Source: Arthrobacter sp. Soil782
GTDB lineage: Bacteria > Actinomycetota > Actinomycetes > Actinomycetales > Micrococcaceae
NCBI RefSeq assembly: GCF_001428435.1
Contig: NZ_LMSO01000001.1
Coordinates: 186,001 to 250,000 of the forward strand
Direction of reading: 5' to 3'
DNA: 64,000 bases
Below are positions 9,032-18,113 of the stretch, in pieces; positions within the stretch are counted from its first letter, which is position 1; each line of letters opens with the position of its first letter. The translations under genes were made by a program, and so were the position numbers. Under the pieces are notes generated by a model. The model searched no databases, had not been told where the DNA came from, and saw only the letters and a program-made list of their open reading frames with translations.

Positions 9032-10967
9032 CAGCTTTCCTTTCCTCGATGACGTATCCCTCGTATTTCACTGCCTTGATGAGCACACTCAACACAATCA
9101 GGTCGAACACGACCCAGAAGACGTTGACGAACGTACCGAGTGGTTCGTTGAGTCCGGTGGCCAGCCGGACTATGCCAACCACCGCGGCAAGGACAAGCAG
9201 CACCATGACAATCAGCTGCGGCCGGATCAGGCTCCAACTGGGTCCGCCGTCCTGCCGTGCCTTCGGCGTGACCGCAAAGCCCAGCGGACGGCCAAACCAG
9301 ACGTTACGCGCCGCCGTCGTGCAGGCTTTGATCCAGGTCGGGAACAACGCCAGGCTGTACTGTTGGCCGCGCCAGGTGCTGACCCCTCGGCCCACCACCG
9401 CGAAGAGCAACTGGTTGACAATCATGAACGGCAGGAAGCGGATGAAGAAATCGAAGCTGATGCTGTTCACCGGAAGGATACCGAGCGTCAGGTAAATGAT
9501 CGGTGCTGCGAAGTAGACGACGGCGGCGAAACCGCTCAGGTAGCTCCACATCGTTGCGAAGTACATCAGCCGTTGAACCAGGCTCATACCCTTCTTCAGC
9601 AACGGATTCTCGCGCAGGAGTACCTGGATGGTTCCCTGCGCCCAGCGGAGCCGTTGCGTCAGCATGGTCTTCAGGTCCTCGGGCGCCAGTCCGTGGGCAA
9701 GGATCTCGTGGTGGTAGACGCTCTGCCAGCCCATCGCGTGCATGCGCATGGACGTAGCCATGTCCTCTGTCACGGAGATGGTGGCCAGCGGCATGACCGG
9801 TTGAGCCTCATCATCGCGGTCCACCGAGATGGCATCGAGGACGGCCTGCACCGATTCGAGCGCACCCAGGGGTGACCACGCTCGGTCCGACAGCTGCTCG
9901 ACCGCCTGATCCAGGTTGTCCGGAACGGCAACCCCCGGCTCGCTACCGAAATCCATGGCCGCAATCTCGGCAAGGTCCGCTTCCATCGCCGACATGTCAG
10001 CGGCGACCATCTGCTGTACGGCGTTGTCCACCGAGCGGCGGACACGGTAGGTCACCTCAGCGAGGGGTGCGCCGGCCGCTTTCTCCGCCCGCGCCGCAGT
10101 GACCGCCTTCTCGACATCGTCCAACAGACGGGTGACCAGAGGATTCGAAGCCTCCGGAGACTTGCGTGCGCGGCGCACAGCGGCTCCCGCTGACTTGAGG
10201 GCGGCTGTGACAGCGCGCTCCACTTCCTTGACGTAGCCGGCCAGTCCGAGCTGCATGAGTGCCTCGCGGCGCAGGATGGCGTTGGAGCCGCAGAAGAATG
10301 CGGCGTTCCAGCCGTCCTTGCCCTGCTGGATCGGACCGTAGAAAAGAGGGGCCTGGCTTCCGAGGGGATCATCGTCGGGAACGTTCACGAAATACTGCGG
10401 CGTCTGCACGAGGCTCACGCGCCGATTGTTGAAATAACCCAGGGTTCGGTCCAGAATGCGCGGGTCCGGTACCTGGTCAGTATCGAGAATAAGCAGGAAC
10501 TCGCCGGAGGTGCTCATCAGGGCATTGTTGAGGTTTCCGGCCTTGGCGTGCCGGGGCCGGTTCGCCCATTCCGGCCCGCGCGTGATGTATCCGACCCCGA
10601 TTTTTTCGGCAGCCTCCTGCAATTCGGGACGGGAGCCGTCGTCCAGGATCCAGGTGTTGTGCGGATAGGTGATCCGCTTCGCCGCCTCCGCGGTCTCAAG
10701 CACCATCTCGACGGGCTCGTTGTAGGTGGTGATGAAGACGTCCACCGTGGCGCCGACCGGCGGCTCGGGAGCGGTGCGGCGCTTCACCCGCCATACCGTG
10801 AGCCCAAAAAGAGCAACATCGATGAGGCTGTAGGTTTCCGCCGCGACCAGCGGCACGGCAATCCACCACGCCTCCCAGTTCAGCGACTCCAGCCAACGCC
10901 ACGCGATGTAATTGATCCCCAGGATGACAGTGAGCACAACCAGCAGCCGCACCCAGAACGCGTTCAC
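9015..10967 (-). CDS. Processive family-2 glycosyltransferase (cellulose/hyaluronan-synthase-like) with large insert
   Basis: 650 residues. Two N-terminal membrane helices (residues 5-60) are followed by a GT2 catalytic domain and about five C-terminal helices from residue 455. Catalytic landmarks are VDVFITTYNEP (about 76), the DTD in LILDTDQVPDP (162-164), TED (400-402) and QRLRW (438-442), the set used by BcsA-type processive synthases. Between GSNAILRREAL (228-238) and TED lie about 150 extra, mostly helical and charged residues (about 243-393) absent from cellulose synthase. No PilZ domain is visible. It probably extrudes a polysaccharide; the sugar is unknown. Its start overlaps the phosphatase stop (ATGA) and its end overlaps the STAS gene. 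Confidence 0.85.
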   Translation of the reverse strand: MNAFWVRLLVVLTVILGINYIAWRWLESLNWEAWWIAVPLVAAETYSLIDVALFGLTVWRVKRRTAPEPPVGATVDVFITTYNEPVEMVLETAEAAKRITYPHNTWILDDGSRPELQEAAEKIGVGYITRGPEWANRPRHAKAGNLNNALMSTSGEFLLILDTDQVPDPRILDRTLGYFNNRRVSLVQTPQYFVNVPDDDPLGSQAPLFYGPIQQGKDGWNAAFFCGSNAILRREALMQLGLAGYVKEVERAVTAALKSAGAAVRRARKSPEASNPLVTRLLDDVEKAVTAARAEKAAGAPLAEVTYRVRRSVDNAVQQMVAADMSAMEADLAEIAAMDFGSEPGVAVPDNLDQAVEQLSDRAWSPLGALESVQAVLDAISVDRDDEAQPVMPLATISVTEDMATSMRMHAMGWQSVYHHEILAHGLAPEDLKTMLTQRLRWAQGTIQVLLRENPLLKKGMSLVQRLMYFATMWSYLSGFAAVVYFAAPIIYLTLGILPVNSISFDFFIRFLPFMIVNQLLFAVVGRGVSTWRGQQYSLALFPTWIKACTTAARNVWFGRPLGFAVTPKARQDGGPSWSLIRPQLIVMVLLVLAAVVGIVRLATGLNEPLGTFVNVFWVVFDLIVLSVLIKAVKYEGYVIEERKADAVHD

Positions 10968-12085
10968 GCGCCGGCCCCAGTGCTCCGGCGAACCACAACA
11001 GCCGTGACGTCGTCTTCCACGCGTGGATCTTCCGCGAGGATCAACAGTTTCCCGCAGGCGTCCGCAGAAGAGGCTGACGCGGCAACAACTCCCGCGGCGG
11101 CGGCAGCAAACTCGTCCAGTGTGTCGTAGATGTCCAGTAAGCCGTCACTGATGATGGCGAGGGCATCACCGGGAGCCAGTGTCACGGACATGACCTCCCA
11201 GTCCCAGCCGGGGACGGTGCCCAGCGGCACCCCGCCGGAGGCGAGGCGTCTCCATGAGCCGTCGGGGCTGACATGCAGCGCAAGGCCGTGGCCGGCGTCG
11301 ATGAGGTCCACGGCGCCGTCGGAAGCGGTAAGCCGGCCGTGGAGAAGCGTGACGAAGGACGACGCGCGCTCAAGGTCGGCGTCGAGGGATGCCGCCGCCG
11401 AGGTGAAGGCCCGCGCGAGGTCCGGTTCCTCGGCAGTTGAGCGCAGCACTGCGCGGACCGTGGCGGCAACCAGGGCGGCCCCCATACCCTTGCCCATCGC
11501 ATCGGCGACGGTGAAATGCATGCCCTCAGGTGTCGGGTACCAGTCGAAGAAGTCTCCGCCAACGGCCCGCGAGGGGCGGAATTCTCCCGCAATGTCGTAA
11601 TCGGGCAGTTCAACGCCGTGCCGTGGGAGCAGGCTCTGCTGTACCTGCGCGGCGCGTTGCCGCTCATTGGTGTCCGCTTCAGTGGCCGCGGTGCTGGCAG
11701 CGAGCTGGCGATTCTGGCGACGGAAAAGAGAGTTGATGCGCGCTACGAGTTCGCGGGGGCTGAAGGGTTTGACGATGTAGTCGTCCGCACCGGTATCCAG
11801 TCCCTGTAAGCGGTCTATCTCACTGCCGCGGGCAGTGATCATGAGGATGTAGGCGTCTGAGATGGGCCGGATCTGCGAGCAGGCGTCCAGGCCGTCGCCG
11901 TCGGGCAGGTTGAGGTCAAGGGTGATGATGTCCACGCCACGGCGGGCGGCTTCGACCCCCTCACGGACCGTCCCGGCCTCCGTCACGAGGAAACCCTCGC
12001 GTTTCAGCAGGGACGTCAGGAGCATCCGGATGTCGGGGTCGTCCTCGATGACAAGGGCGCGGCGTTCCGGAGGTGAGACTGTCAT
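10964..12085 (-). CDS. Response regulator fused to PP2C/SpoIIE-type serine phosphatase
   Basis: 373 residues from the ATG at 12085; an upstream in-frame ATG at 12229 would add 48 residues without family similarity and overlap the divergent kinase promoter. Residues 5-125 are a receiver domain (LVIEDDPDIRMLLTSLL, phospho-acceptor Asp in TLDLNLPDGDG, switch Lys in VKPFSPREL). Residues 170-370 are the phosphatase (GGDFFDW, DAMGKGMGAALVA, DGLLDIYDT, EDDVTAVVV). Such proteins dephosphorylate STAS antagonists, so a phospho-signal from a histidine kinase, probably the divergent one at 12222, would feed into the partner switch. Confidence 0.9.
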   Translation of the reverse strand: MTVSPPERRALVIEDDPDIRMLLTSLLKREGFLVTEAGTVREGVEAARRGVDIITLDLNLPDGDGLDACSQIRPISDAYILMITARGSEIDRLQGLDTGADDYIVKPFSPRELVARINSLFRRQNRQLAASTAATEADTNERQRAAQVQQSLLPRHGVELPDYDIAGEFRPSRAVGGDFFDWYPTPEGMHFTVADAMGKGMGAALVAATVRAVLRSTAEEPDLARAFTSAAASLDADLERASSFVTLLHGRLTASDGAVDLIDAGHGLALHVSPDGSWRRLASGGVPLGTVPGWDWEVMSVTLAPGDALAIISDGLLDIYDTLDEFAAAAAGVVAASASSADACGKLLILAEDPRVEDDVTAVVVRRSTGAGA

Positions 12086-12221
12086 GCTCCATTTAACCCA
12101 CAATTCCCGGCCAAGGGCACACGCTGCGTCACATCCCTGCGAAGCTGCGGTTCGCCGGTTGCGCCGATCTATAGAGTTGGCAGTGTCGGAACAGCACCGA
12201 GCGTTAGGAGCACCAGTCACC

Positions 12222-13922
12222 ATGGACAACGTTCTGTCCTATCTGACGTTCAATACCCGGCAGTTCCACGAGATGTCGATGCGCTCACGAGTGGTGCTCA
12301 GCCAGGCGCCGCTCTCAATTACGACGGCGCTGCTGGCAGCCGGGAGCGTCGTTTTCCATCCAATTGTCTGGACGAGTTCCGCGTTCCAGTGGGGGATGGT
12401 CCTCAGCGTCGTCATCCTCGTACTGTGTGCGCTCATTCCCTGGGACAGGCTGCCGTACGGGTTGTTCCTCATCATTCCGTTGCTCGATTTCATTCCAATC
12501 GCGCTCCTGCGCTTCGGTTCAGGCGTCGAAGTGCTCGGAATCGGGCTGATGGCTGTCTTCCCGGTCCTGTGGCTGGTGGCCTCCGGGCTGTACCCGCGGC
12601 TGTGTCTAGCGCTGAGCCTCATCGGCCCGTTCGCGATGATCTGGGTTCCACTGTTCATGACAAGTGACGGCGTCAGCGTATCTGACCTGACGCAGTCGGC
12701 CCTGACTCCAACCATCATCTTCGGAATCGCCGTGACCATCCGGGTTATGACCGCCAGCATGATGGACCAGCAAAAAGCCATGGAGGAGAAAGATCACGCC
12801 CTGCAGCAGGTGCTCCAGCGCAGCGCCCAGCGGGAGCGGTTGCTCAATGCCACGGTCAACACGGTCGACGTCGGTCTGCTCGCCATCGACGCGGACGGCC
12901 ATGACATCCTGTTCAACCGGCGCCAGCACGAGATACACCGGATAGGGCTGCCCGAGGGCGTGGATGACGCAGCTGAGAAGGACCTCCTGCTGTTCCGACC
13001 CGACGGCGTCACACCGATTCCGGCAGAGCAGCGTCCCGCGCACCGGGCGGTTGCGGGTGAAACATTCTCCGACTACCTCATCCGGATCGGCGAGGGCGGG
13101 AACCAGCGCGTTCTGTCCGCCTCTGCCCGCATGATGCTGGACGAGGGCGGAAACCGTGAGGGCGCCGTCGTCGCCTTCAACGATGTCACTGAGCTGGTCA
13201 ATGCGCTGAACGCGAAGGAGGAGTTCGTCGCAATGGTCTCCCACGAATTGCGCACGCCGCTGACGGTGATCGTCGGGTATCTGGAGATGATGCTCGACGA
13301 CGAGCCGCCGCCGGAGACGTTGGCCGGCCTGAACGTCATTGGCCGCAACGTGACGCGACTTCGCCGGCTCGTGGATGATCTGCTCACCGCAGCCTCCGGA
13401 CCGCCGGAAGTCTCCCCGATACGTGCGGACCTGGCAGAAATATCGCGTGAATCGGTGGATGCCATCACGGCGCGCGGCAAGGAAGCCGGCGTCGACATTG
13501 TTGACGAGGTTCCCGTGGGCACCATCGCCCGGTGTGATCCCGCGCGGATCGGTCAGGTTCTGGATAACCTGCTCTCCAATGCGGTCAAATATTCGCCGGC
13601 GGGCGGAACCGTTACGGTGCGTGCGCAGAAAATGCCGGGCTCCGTGGTCTGCGAGGTGGAGGATCAGGGAATGGGCATGAGCCCGGAGGACAGCGCCGAG
13701 GTGTTCTCGAAGTTCTTCCGGACTTCCAGCGTGCGGCAGGCGGCGATCCCCGGCGTGGGGCTGGGCCTGGCCATCGTCCGTTCGATCGTCGAGGAACACG
13801 GCGGCCGCATCCATTGCCGCAGCGAGCTGGGCCGCGGGACCACGTTCACGTTCGAGCTGCCGGATAGTCCTCGCGAAGCTGAAGCCGGCGCCGCGGCGTC
13901 AACAAGCGAAGCCACCCACTAA
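12222..13922 (+). CDS. Membrane sensor histidine kinase with PAS domain
   Basis: 566 residues from the ATG at 12222, with TAGGAG about 11 bases upstream. About six transmembrane helices fill residues 30-180. A short coiled linker and a PAS domain (about 205-320, VDVGLLAIDADGHDILFNRR) follow. HisKA carries the phospho-His in MVSHELRTPLTVI (residue 341), and HATPase shows the N-box LDNLLSNAVKYSP and G-boxes DQGMGM and GVGLGLAIV. It is transcribed divergently from the receiver-phosphatase gene, 136 bases away, and is the natural partner for that receiver. The signal sensed is unknown. Confidence 0.9.
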   Translation: MDNVLSYLTFNTRQFHEMSMRSRVVLSQAPLSITTALLAAGSVVFHPIVWTSSAFQWGMVLSVVILVLCALIPWDRLPYGLFLIIPLLDFIPIALLRFGSGVEVLGIGLMAVFPVLWLVASGLYPRLCLALSLIGPFAMIWVPLFMTSDGVSVSDLTQSALTPTIIFGIAVTIRVMTASMMDQQKAMEEKDHALQQVLQRSAQRERLLNATVNTVDVGLLAIDADGHDILFNRRQHEIHRIGLPEGVDDAAEKDLLLFRPDGVTPIPAEQRPAHRAVAGETFSDYLIRIGEGGNQRVLSASARMMLDEGGNREGAVVAFNDVTELVNALNAKEEFVAMVSHELRTPLTVIVGYLEMMLDDEPPPETLAGLNVIGRNVTRLRRLVDDLLTAASGPPEVSPIRADLAEISRESVDAITARGKEAGVDIVDEVPVGTIARCDPARIGQVLDNLLSNAVKYSPAGGTVTVRAQKMPGSVVCEVEDQGMGMSPEDSAEVFSKFFRTSSVRQAAIPGVGLGLAIVRSIVEEHGGRIHCRSELGRGTTFTFELPDSPREAEAGAAASTSEATH

Positions 13923-13950
13923 TCTGCGGGGTTGCCTGCGCGGTGTCCAG

Positions 13951-13993
13951 ACGATGACGCTCCCACAGCCTGAGGCTGCGGGAGCGTCGTCGT
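13951..13993. terminator. Bidirectional terminator between histidine kinase and BCCT genes
   Basis: The arms ACGATGACGCTCCCACAGCC and GGCTGCGGGAGCGTCGTCGT pair along 20 bases with two mismatches (one G-T on one strand), around a 3-base loop. The convergent genes end at 13922 and 14014. Confidence 0.75.
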
Positions 13994-14013
13994 CGTATCA
14001 GGGAAGTTGCTGC

Positions 14014-15669
14014 TTACCGTGCAGCGGCTTCCTCAGCCGTGCCGAGGTCTTCCTCCTGACGCTCCGGCTCAGGAGCCGGTGCAGACGGAGTCCGACGGCG
14101 TTTGGCGCCGACAATAGCCGGATCCTTTGAAAGGTCCATCATGAGAGCCACGCAGAGGCCCACCATGATGAGGACAAAGGGCGCTGCGGCGATGATCGTC
14201 AGCGTCTGCAGCGCACCGAGACTGCCGATGAACAGCAGGACTGCTGCTACCGCGCCGGTCATGGTTCCCCACAGAATGGTGAGCCACTTCTTCGGGTTCT
14301 CGGAACCGAAGGAGGAGAGCGAGCCCAGCACGATCGAGGCGGCGTCCGCGCCGGAGATGAAGAACACCGCAACGAGCAGGACGACGAGGATCGCCGTCAC
14401 TGAGGCCAGCGGGTACTCAGCCAGCAGCGCGAACATCGCTGACTCCTGACTCTCCGCGTTGGCTGCGGCGATGTCCACGCCGTTATTCTGCGCGGTGATC
14501 GCGGTGCCTCCCCAGACACCGAACCACACGAGGCTGACAAGGCTCGGCACAGCGACAACGCCGAGAATGAACTCACGGATGGTGCGTCCGCGCGAGATTT
14601 TGGCGAGGAAGGAACCGACGAACGGCGTCCATGAAACCCACCAGGCCCAGTAGAAGATGGTCCAGGCCGAGAGCCAGTCCTGGCCGCCGAAGGCTCCGGT
14701 GCGAGTTGCCATCTGGGGGAGGGCAAACAGGTAGTTGCCTGCGGCGGAAGGGATCAGCTCGAGGATGAAGACCGTCGGGCCCACGATGAACAGGAAGGCG
14801 AGGAGCACCAGCGCGGCAATCATGTTGCCGTTGGAGAGCCATTTGATGCCGCGGGAAATACCGCTGACGGCGGAGACGACGAAGCACACGGTCAAGAGCC
14901 CGATGAGGCCTACCTGGACCCAGATGTTGCTTTCGATCCCGAAGACTTCGGTGAGCCCGCCGTTGATCTGGACAACTCCGAGACCCAGGGAGGTAGCGGA
15001 GCCGAACAGGGTTGCGAAGATAGCGAACACGTCGATTGCGCGCAGGGCCTTGATATTGGTGCGCCCGCGGAACAGCGGAGCGAATGCGGCGCTGAATCCG
15101 ATGCCGCGTCCCTTGCGGAACGCGGAGTAGGCCAGGGCCAGTCCGACGACGGCGTAGATCGCCCACGGATGCAGAGACCAGTGGAAGAGCGTGTAGTTCA
15201 TAGCCTGCCGGGCGGCGGCGTCGGTACCGGGCTCCACACCTGCAAGCGGCGGCGTCAGGTAGTGGGAGATGGGTTCGGTGACGCCATAGAACATCAGGCC
15301 GATCCCCATGCCCGCGCTGAACATCATTGCAATCCAGGAGGCGCGGGAGAAGGCTGGCTTCTCATCGTCGGCTCCGAGGCGGATGCGGCCGTACTTGCTG
15401 AAGGCGAGGAATGCCGCGAAGACAACAAAGCCGGTTGCGGTGAGGACAAAGGCCCAGGAGAAATTGGTTACCAATCCATCGAGGACGCTGCTGGTGACAT
15501 CGGCGAAACCGGTGGGGAAAGCGACACCGAGGATGACCAGCGCCAGCACGACCACCAGGGACGTGTAGAAGACGGGACGATCAAGAACACCCTTGCTGGG
15601 TGCTTGTGCGGAGGCCGTTCCTGGCGGCCCTGACTGTATTTGGGCAGGATTATGTGCGGAATCAGACAT
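14014..15669 (-). CDS. BCCT-family glycine betaine/choline-type transporter
   Basis: 551 residues from the ATG at 15669, preceded by GGTGGA; a start 24 bases upstream is less likely. There are twelve predicted helices. Family landmarks are the glycine-rich GMGIGLMFYGVTEPISHY and the tryptophan-rich WAWWVSWTPFVGSFLAKIS with RGRTIREF, which form the betaine site in BetP. The C-terminus is charged (RRRTPSAPAPEPERQEED), as in osmosensing members. Expected role: Na+-coupled uptake of betaine or a similar osmolyte. The substrate is not determined by sequence alone. Confidence 0.93.
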   Translation of the reverse strand: MSDSAHNPAQIQSGPPGTASAQAPSKGVLDRPVFYTSLVVVLALVILGVAFPTGFADVTSSVLDGLVTNFSWAFVLTATGFVVFAAFLAFSKYGRIRLGADDEKPAFSRASWIAMMFSAGMGIGLMFYGVTEPISHYLTPPLAGVEPGTDAAARQAMNYTLFHWSLHPWAIYAVVGLALAYSAFRKGRGIGFSAAFAPLFRGRTNIKALRAIDVFAIFATLFGSATSLGLGVVQINGGLTEVFGIESNIWVQVGLIGLLTVCFVVSAVSGISRGIKWLSNGNMIAALVLLAFLFIVGPTVFILELIPSAAGNYLFALPQMATRTGAFGGQDWLSAWTIFYWAWWVSWTPFVGSFLAKISRGRTIREFILGVVAVPSLVSLVWFGVWGGTAITAQNNGVDIAAANAESQESAMFALLAEYPLASVTAILVVLLVAVFFISGADAASIVLGSLSSFGSENPKKWLTILWGTMTGAVAAVLLFIGSLGALQTLTIIAAAPFVLIMVGLCVALMMDLSKDPAIVGAKRRRTPSAPAPEPERQEEDLGTAEEAAAR

Positions 15670-15760
15670 GATTCCACCGTACGCTCTGTACACAAGCGCA
15701 TCCGGTGTGTTAGGTGCAATGGCCCATCAGGGGTTGGATCGTGAGAAAAGTTACCGAAAC

Positions 15761-16393
15761 TTAGCGGATTCGGGTTGCCAGCCCGGGATATTCGATAACC
15801 ACGCCCTCCCGGTCGATCTGCAACTCCGCCGTGAACCCATGGTTGTCGGAGCTGTAGAGAACTACGCCGTTCCGCTCGTTGTTCGCTGAACGCAGTTGGC
15901 TGTACATCTGGCTGCTGCGCATCACCCGAAGGCTCGGAACCTCCACCCATGCCATGACCATTGAGGTCTCATCCGCCGGCGCCAACTCCTCGGAGTGCAG
16001 GTTCAACCGCAGGATGGGCATCGTGTTGGTCAGCGGGCACAGCCCCAGATCACAGTCGAGGGCACCGATCAGCAGGGAGGGGTCTTCGATGCCTGGTGCG
16101 GGGAGGTCGCATTCGCCGGAACTTGAGCCGGTGCCGGTCCACACGCCGTCGCTGTCGCGCTCCAGCTCGAGGTGCCGGCTCCAGCCGTGGCCATGCACCG
16201 TCGCGGTCAGGCGGCGGGTTACCCAGCCCTCCGCCGTCGTGAGCGCCCAGCTCATGGCATACGAGTCTGTCCTGGATGTGCCGTGTGCACTCAGCCGACC
16301 CGGCTCCAGATTGATCGTGGCGGAATCCAGGCGACCCGGATCGTCGATGCCCTGCCAGGTGTGGAGCAGACTCGTATGCAGTTGGTTAGCCAT
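15761..16393 (-). CDS. Putative glycolipid-binding family protein (DUF1089-like)
   Basis: 210 residues. The central block AMSWALTTAEGWVTRR and the segment DCDLGLCPLTNTMPILRL match the pattern of the putative glycolipid-binding family (PF06475, PA1994-like), where a D-DL--P-TNT-PI-R-L stretch is typical. Members have a lipocalin-like barrel and unknown physiological role. No signal peptide is seen, so it is probably cytoplasmic. The start has no ribosome site; instead TAAGGT sits exactly six bases before the ATG, suggesting a leaderless transcript. Confidence 0.7.
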   Translation of the reverse strand: MANQLHTSLLHTWQGIDDPGRLDSATINLEPGRLSAHGTSRTDSYAMSWALTTAEGWVTRRLTATVHGHGWSRHLELERDSDGVWTGTGSSSGECDLPAPGIEDPSLLIGALDCDLGLCPLTNTMPILRLNLHSEELAPADETSMVMAWVEVPSLRVMRSSQMYSQLRSANNERNGVVLYSSDNHGFTAELQIDREGVVIEYPGLATRIR

Positions 16394-16495
16394 TCGATTA
16401 CCTTAGGGAGCGTTGGGGGCGGCGCGCCAGAGAGATCGCTCGTCGGGCACCGGATTCCCCTGTTTCCGTACCAAATTCAGAAGCAGGGGCGCGGC

Positions 16496-17965
16496 TCACC
16501 GGAGGCCGCGCACATTCAACGCCAGGTACAGGTGTACGCGGTCTGCGGTGATGGCGGGATCATAGCCCGTGAGGTCGACGATCTGCTGCAGACGGTAGCG
16601 AACGGTGTTGCGGTGCAACTGCAGCACGTCCGCAACGGCGGCCACCGACCCGTTATGAGCCAGGTACTTCTCGAGCGTGAGCATCAACTCTGCGCCGTGG
16701 CGGTCGTCGAACGCCACGACCGGATCGAGCGCTTCGGCGGCCAGATCCGCCAGCGGCACGTCCTCACTTGCCATGAGGAGGGACGTGAGGCTGAGCCGGT
16801 CCGGTTGGTTGACCGCCTGACCCCGGGTCAGCGACTCCCGCGCCTCGAAGTAGCTCCAGCGCAACCCGCTGGGCTCGGCATAGCCGCCCCCGAAGCCTAC
16901 CTTCGCTGTGAAACCGGCGCCGTGAAGGTAGGCGCTCAGCGCCCGGCTGAAAGACTCCCCGTCACTTTCCGGCACCGCGATGACCAGGCGGTCGTCCACA
17001 ACGGCCGTGACGGCGTCGTCGTAAGCGCCCGGCAGTGGAAGCGTCCGCAGGGCGCGGCGCTGACCGGTTGCCACATCAGCAAGCACAACGCACTGCCTCC
17101 GCGCGGTGTCGATGCCGGCGCTGCCCAGGCGCGCTGCAGCATCGCTGCCGGTGAGCGAGCCGCGCACCACGTCCTGCAGCAACTGCCCGACGACGGCGCG
17201 CTCACTCGCCCTGCGCCTGGCCTGGTTGCTCAATTCCACGCTGATCAGACTCTGTGCGTAGTCCGTGATGGCGTCGCGCTGGTACGGTTCGCCGATGGCC
17301 AGGGTGCAGCGGTCCTTCAGGCCCGTCGCCACGGGCATACGGTGCCACGCGCGGTTCTGCTCAGCGGCCTGCTCAGCTGCCTGCTCAACTGCACGCTCAG
17401 CTGCCCCGAAACCCGGGGCGCTGGCACTGGTTGCGAACAGCACCGTTCCATATTGGGACAGCGCGACGTCGGTGCGCAGCATCGCGGCAAGCTCACTCAG
17501 GAGCTGGGGGAGCCCCCCGCCGCCCAGCAGTGCAGCGGCCAGCACCTGGTGGCCCTTGAGCAGGTTTTCGAGCCGAGCGTAGTGTTCGGCGGACAGGGAA
17601 TCAGCAACGATTTTTCCGATTGCGATGAATGGCGTCTCGTACGGAACGCGGAACACCGGGAGTCCGAGCTCGTCCGCCTGATCCAGGAACGCGGCGGGTA
17701 CCTTCTCGTGGCTGAGACCCGTTGCAAAGCCGATCGCGAGTGCGCCGGAGGCCTGGACGTGCCGGACGAAGTTCCGCTGTGAGGTGGCTGATTTCTGCCG
17801 GAGGCCGGTGGTGAGCACCACTTCGCCGCCGCTGAGGAATGGCTTCGGGTCTTCCAGCTCGGTCACTGCAACCCACTGGACCGGAACGTCCGCCACAGCA
17901 CTGGTACCCACCTGCTGAAGCTTTAATGCGGGCGTGGCAAGGAGGGCCGACAGTGTGATCGCCAT
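16496..17965 (-). CDS. PucR-family transcriptional regulator
   Basis: 489 residues from the ATG at 17965; an upstream frame extension to 18547 lies inside the divergent dehydrogenase gene and was rejected. Residues 1-125 are the PucR sensor domain (MAITLSALLATPALKL, EDPKPFLSGGEVVLTTGL). A GGDEF-like CdaR middle region follows. The C-terminal helix-turn-helix is HNGSVAAVADVLQLHRNTVRYRLQQI. It is divergent from the aldehyde dehydrogenase/GabT genes (148 bases between starts), so it is likely their regulator, analogous to PucR-type GABA/putrescine activators in actinobacteria (inference). An alanine-rich repeat, AVEQAAEQAAEQ, lies mid-protein. Confidence 0.85.
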   Translation of the reverse strand: MAITLSALLATPALKLQQVGTSAVADVPVQWVAVTELEDPKPFLSGGEVVLTTGLRQKSATSQRNFVRHVQASGALAIGFATGLSHEKVPAAFLDQADELGLPVFRVPYETPFIAIGKIVADSLSAEHYARLENLLKGHQVLAAALLGGGGLPQLLSELAAMLRTDVALSQYGTVLFATSASAPGFGAAERAVEQAAEQAAEQNRAWHRMPVATGLKDRCTLAIGEPYQRDAITDYAQSLISVELSNQARRRASERAVVGQLLQDVVRGSLTGSDAAARLGSAGIDTARRQCVVLADVATGQRRALRTLPLPGAYDDAVTAVVDDRLVIAVPESDGESFSRALSAYLHGAGFTAKVGFGGGYAEPSGLRWSYFEARESLTRGQAVNQPDRLSLTSLLMASEDVPLADLAAEALDPVVAFDDRHGAELMLTLEKYLAHNGSVAAVADVLQLHRNTVRYRLQQIVDLTGYDPAITADRVHLYLALNVRGLR

Positions 17966-18113
17966 AACGTCCACTATAGGCTGACGTGCTTGTGCGGATG
18001 CATCACGCTTTTGCGGAAGCGCTGTGCGTTTAAACCTAGGCGGCGTGGCGTGGACCACGTAGGGTCGGCAGTGAATTTGGGCACTCCTGTCCGGGAATGA
18101 AAGGAAATACGCC

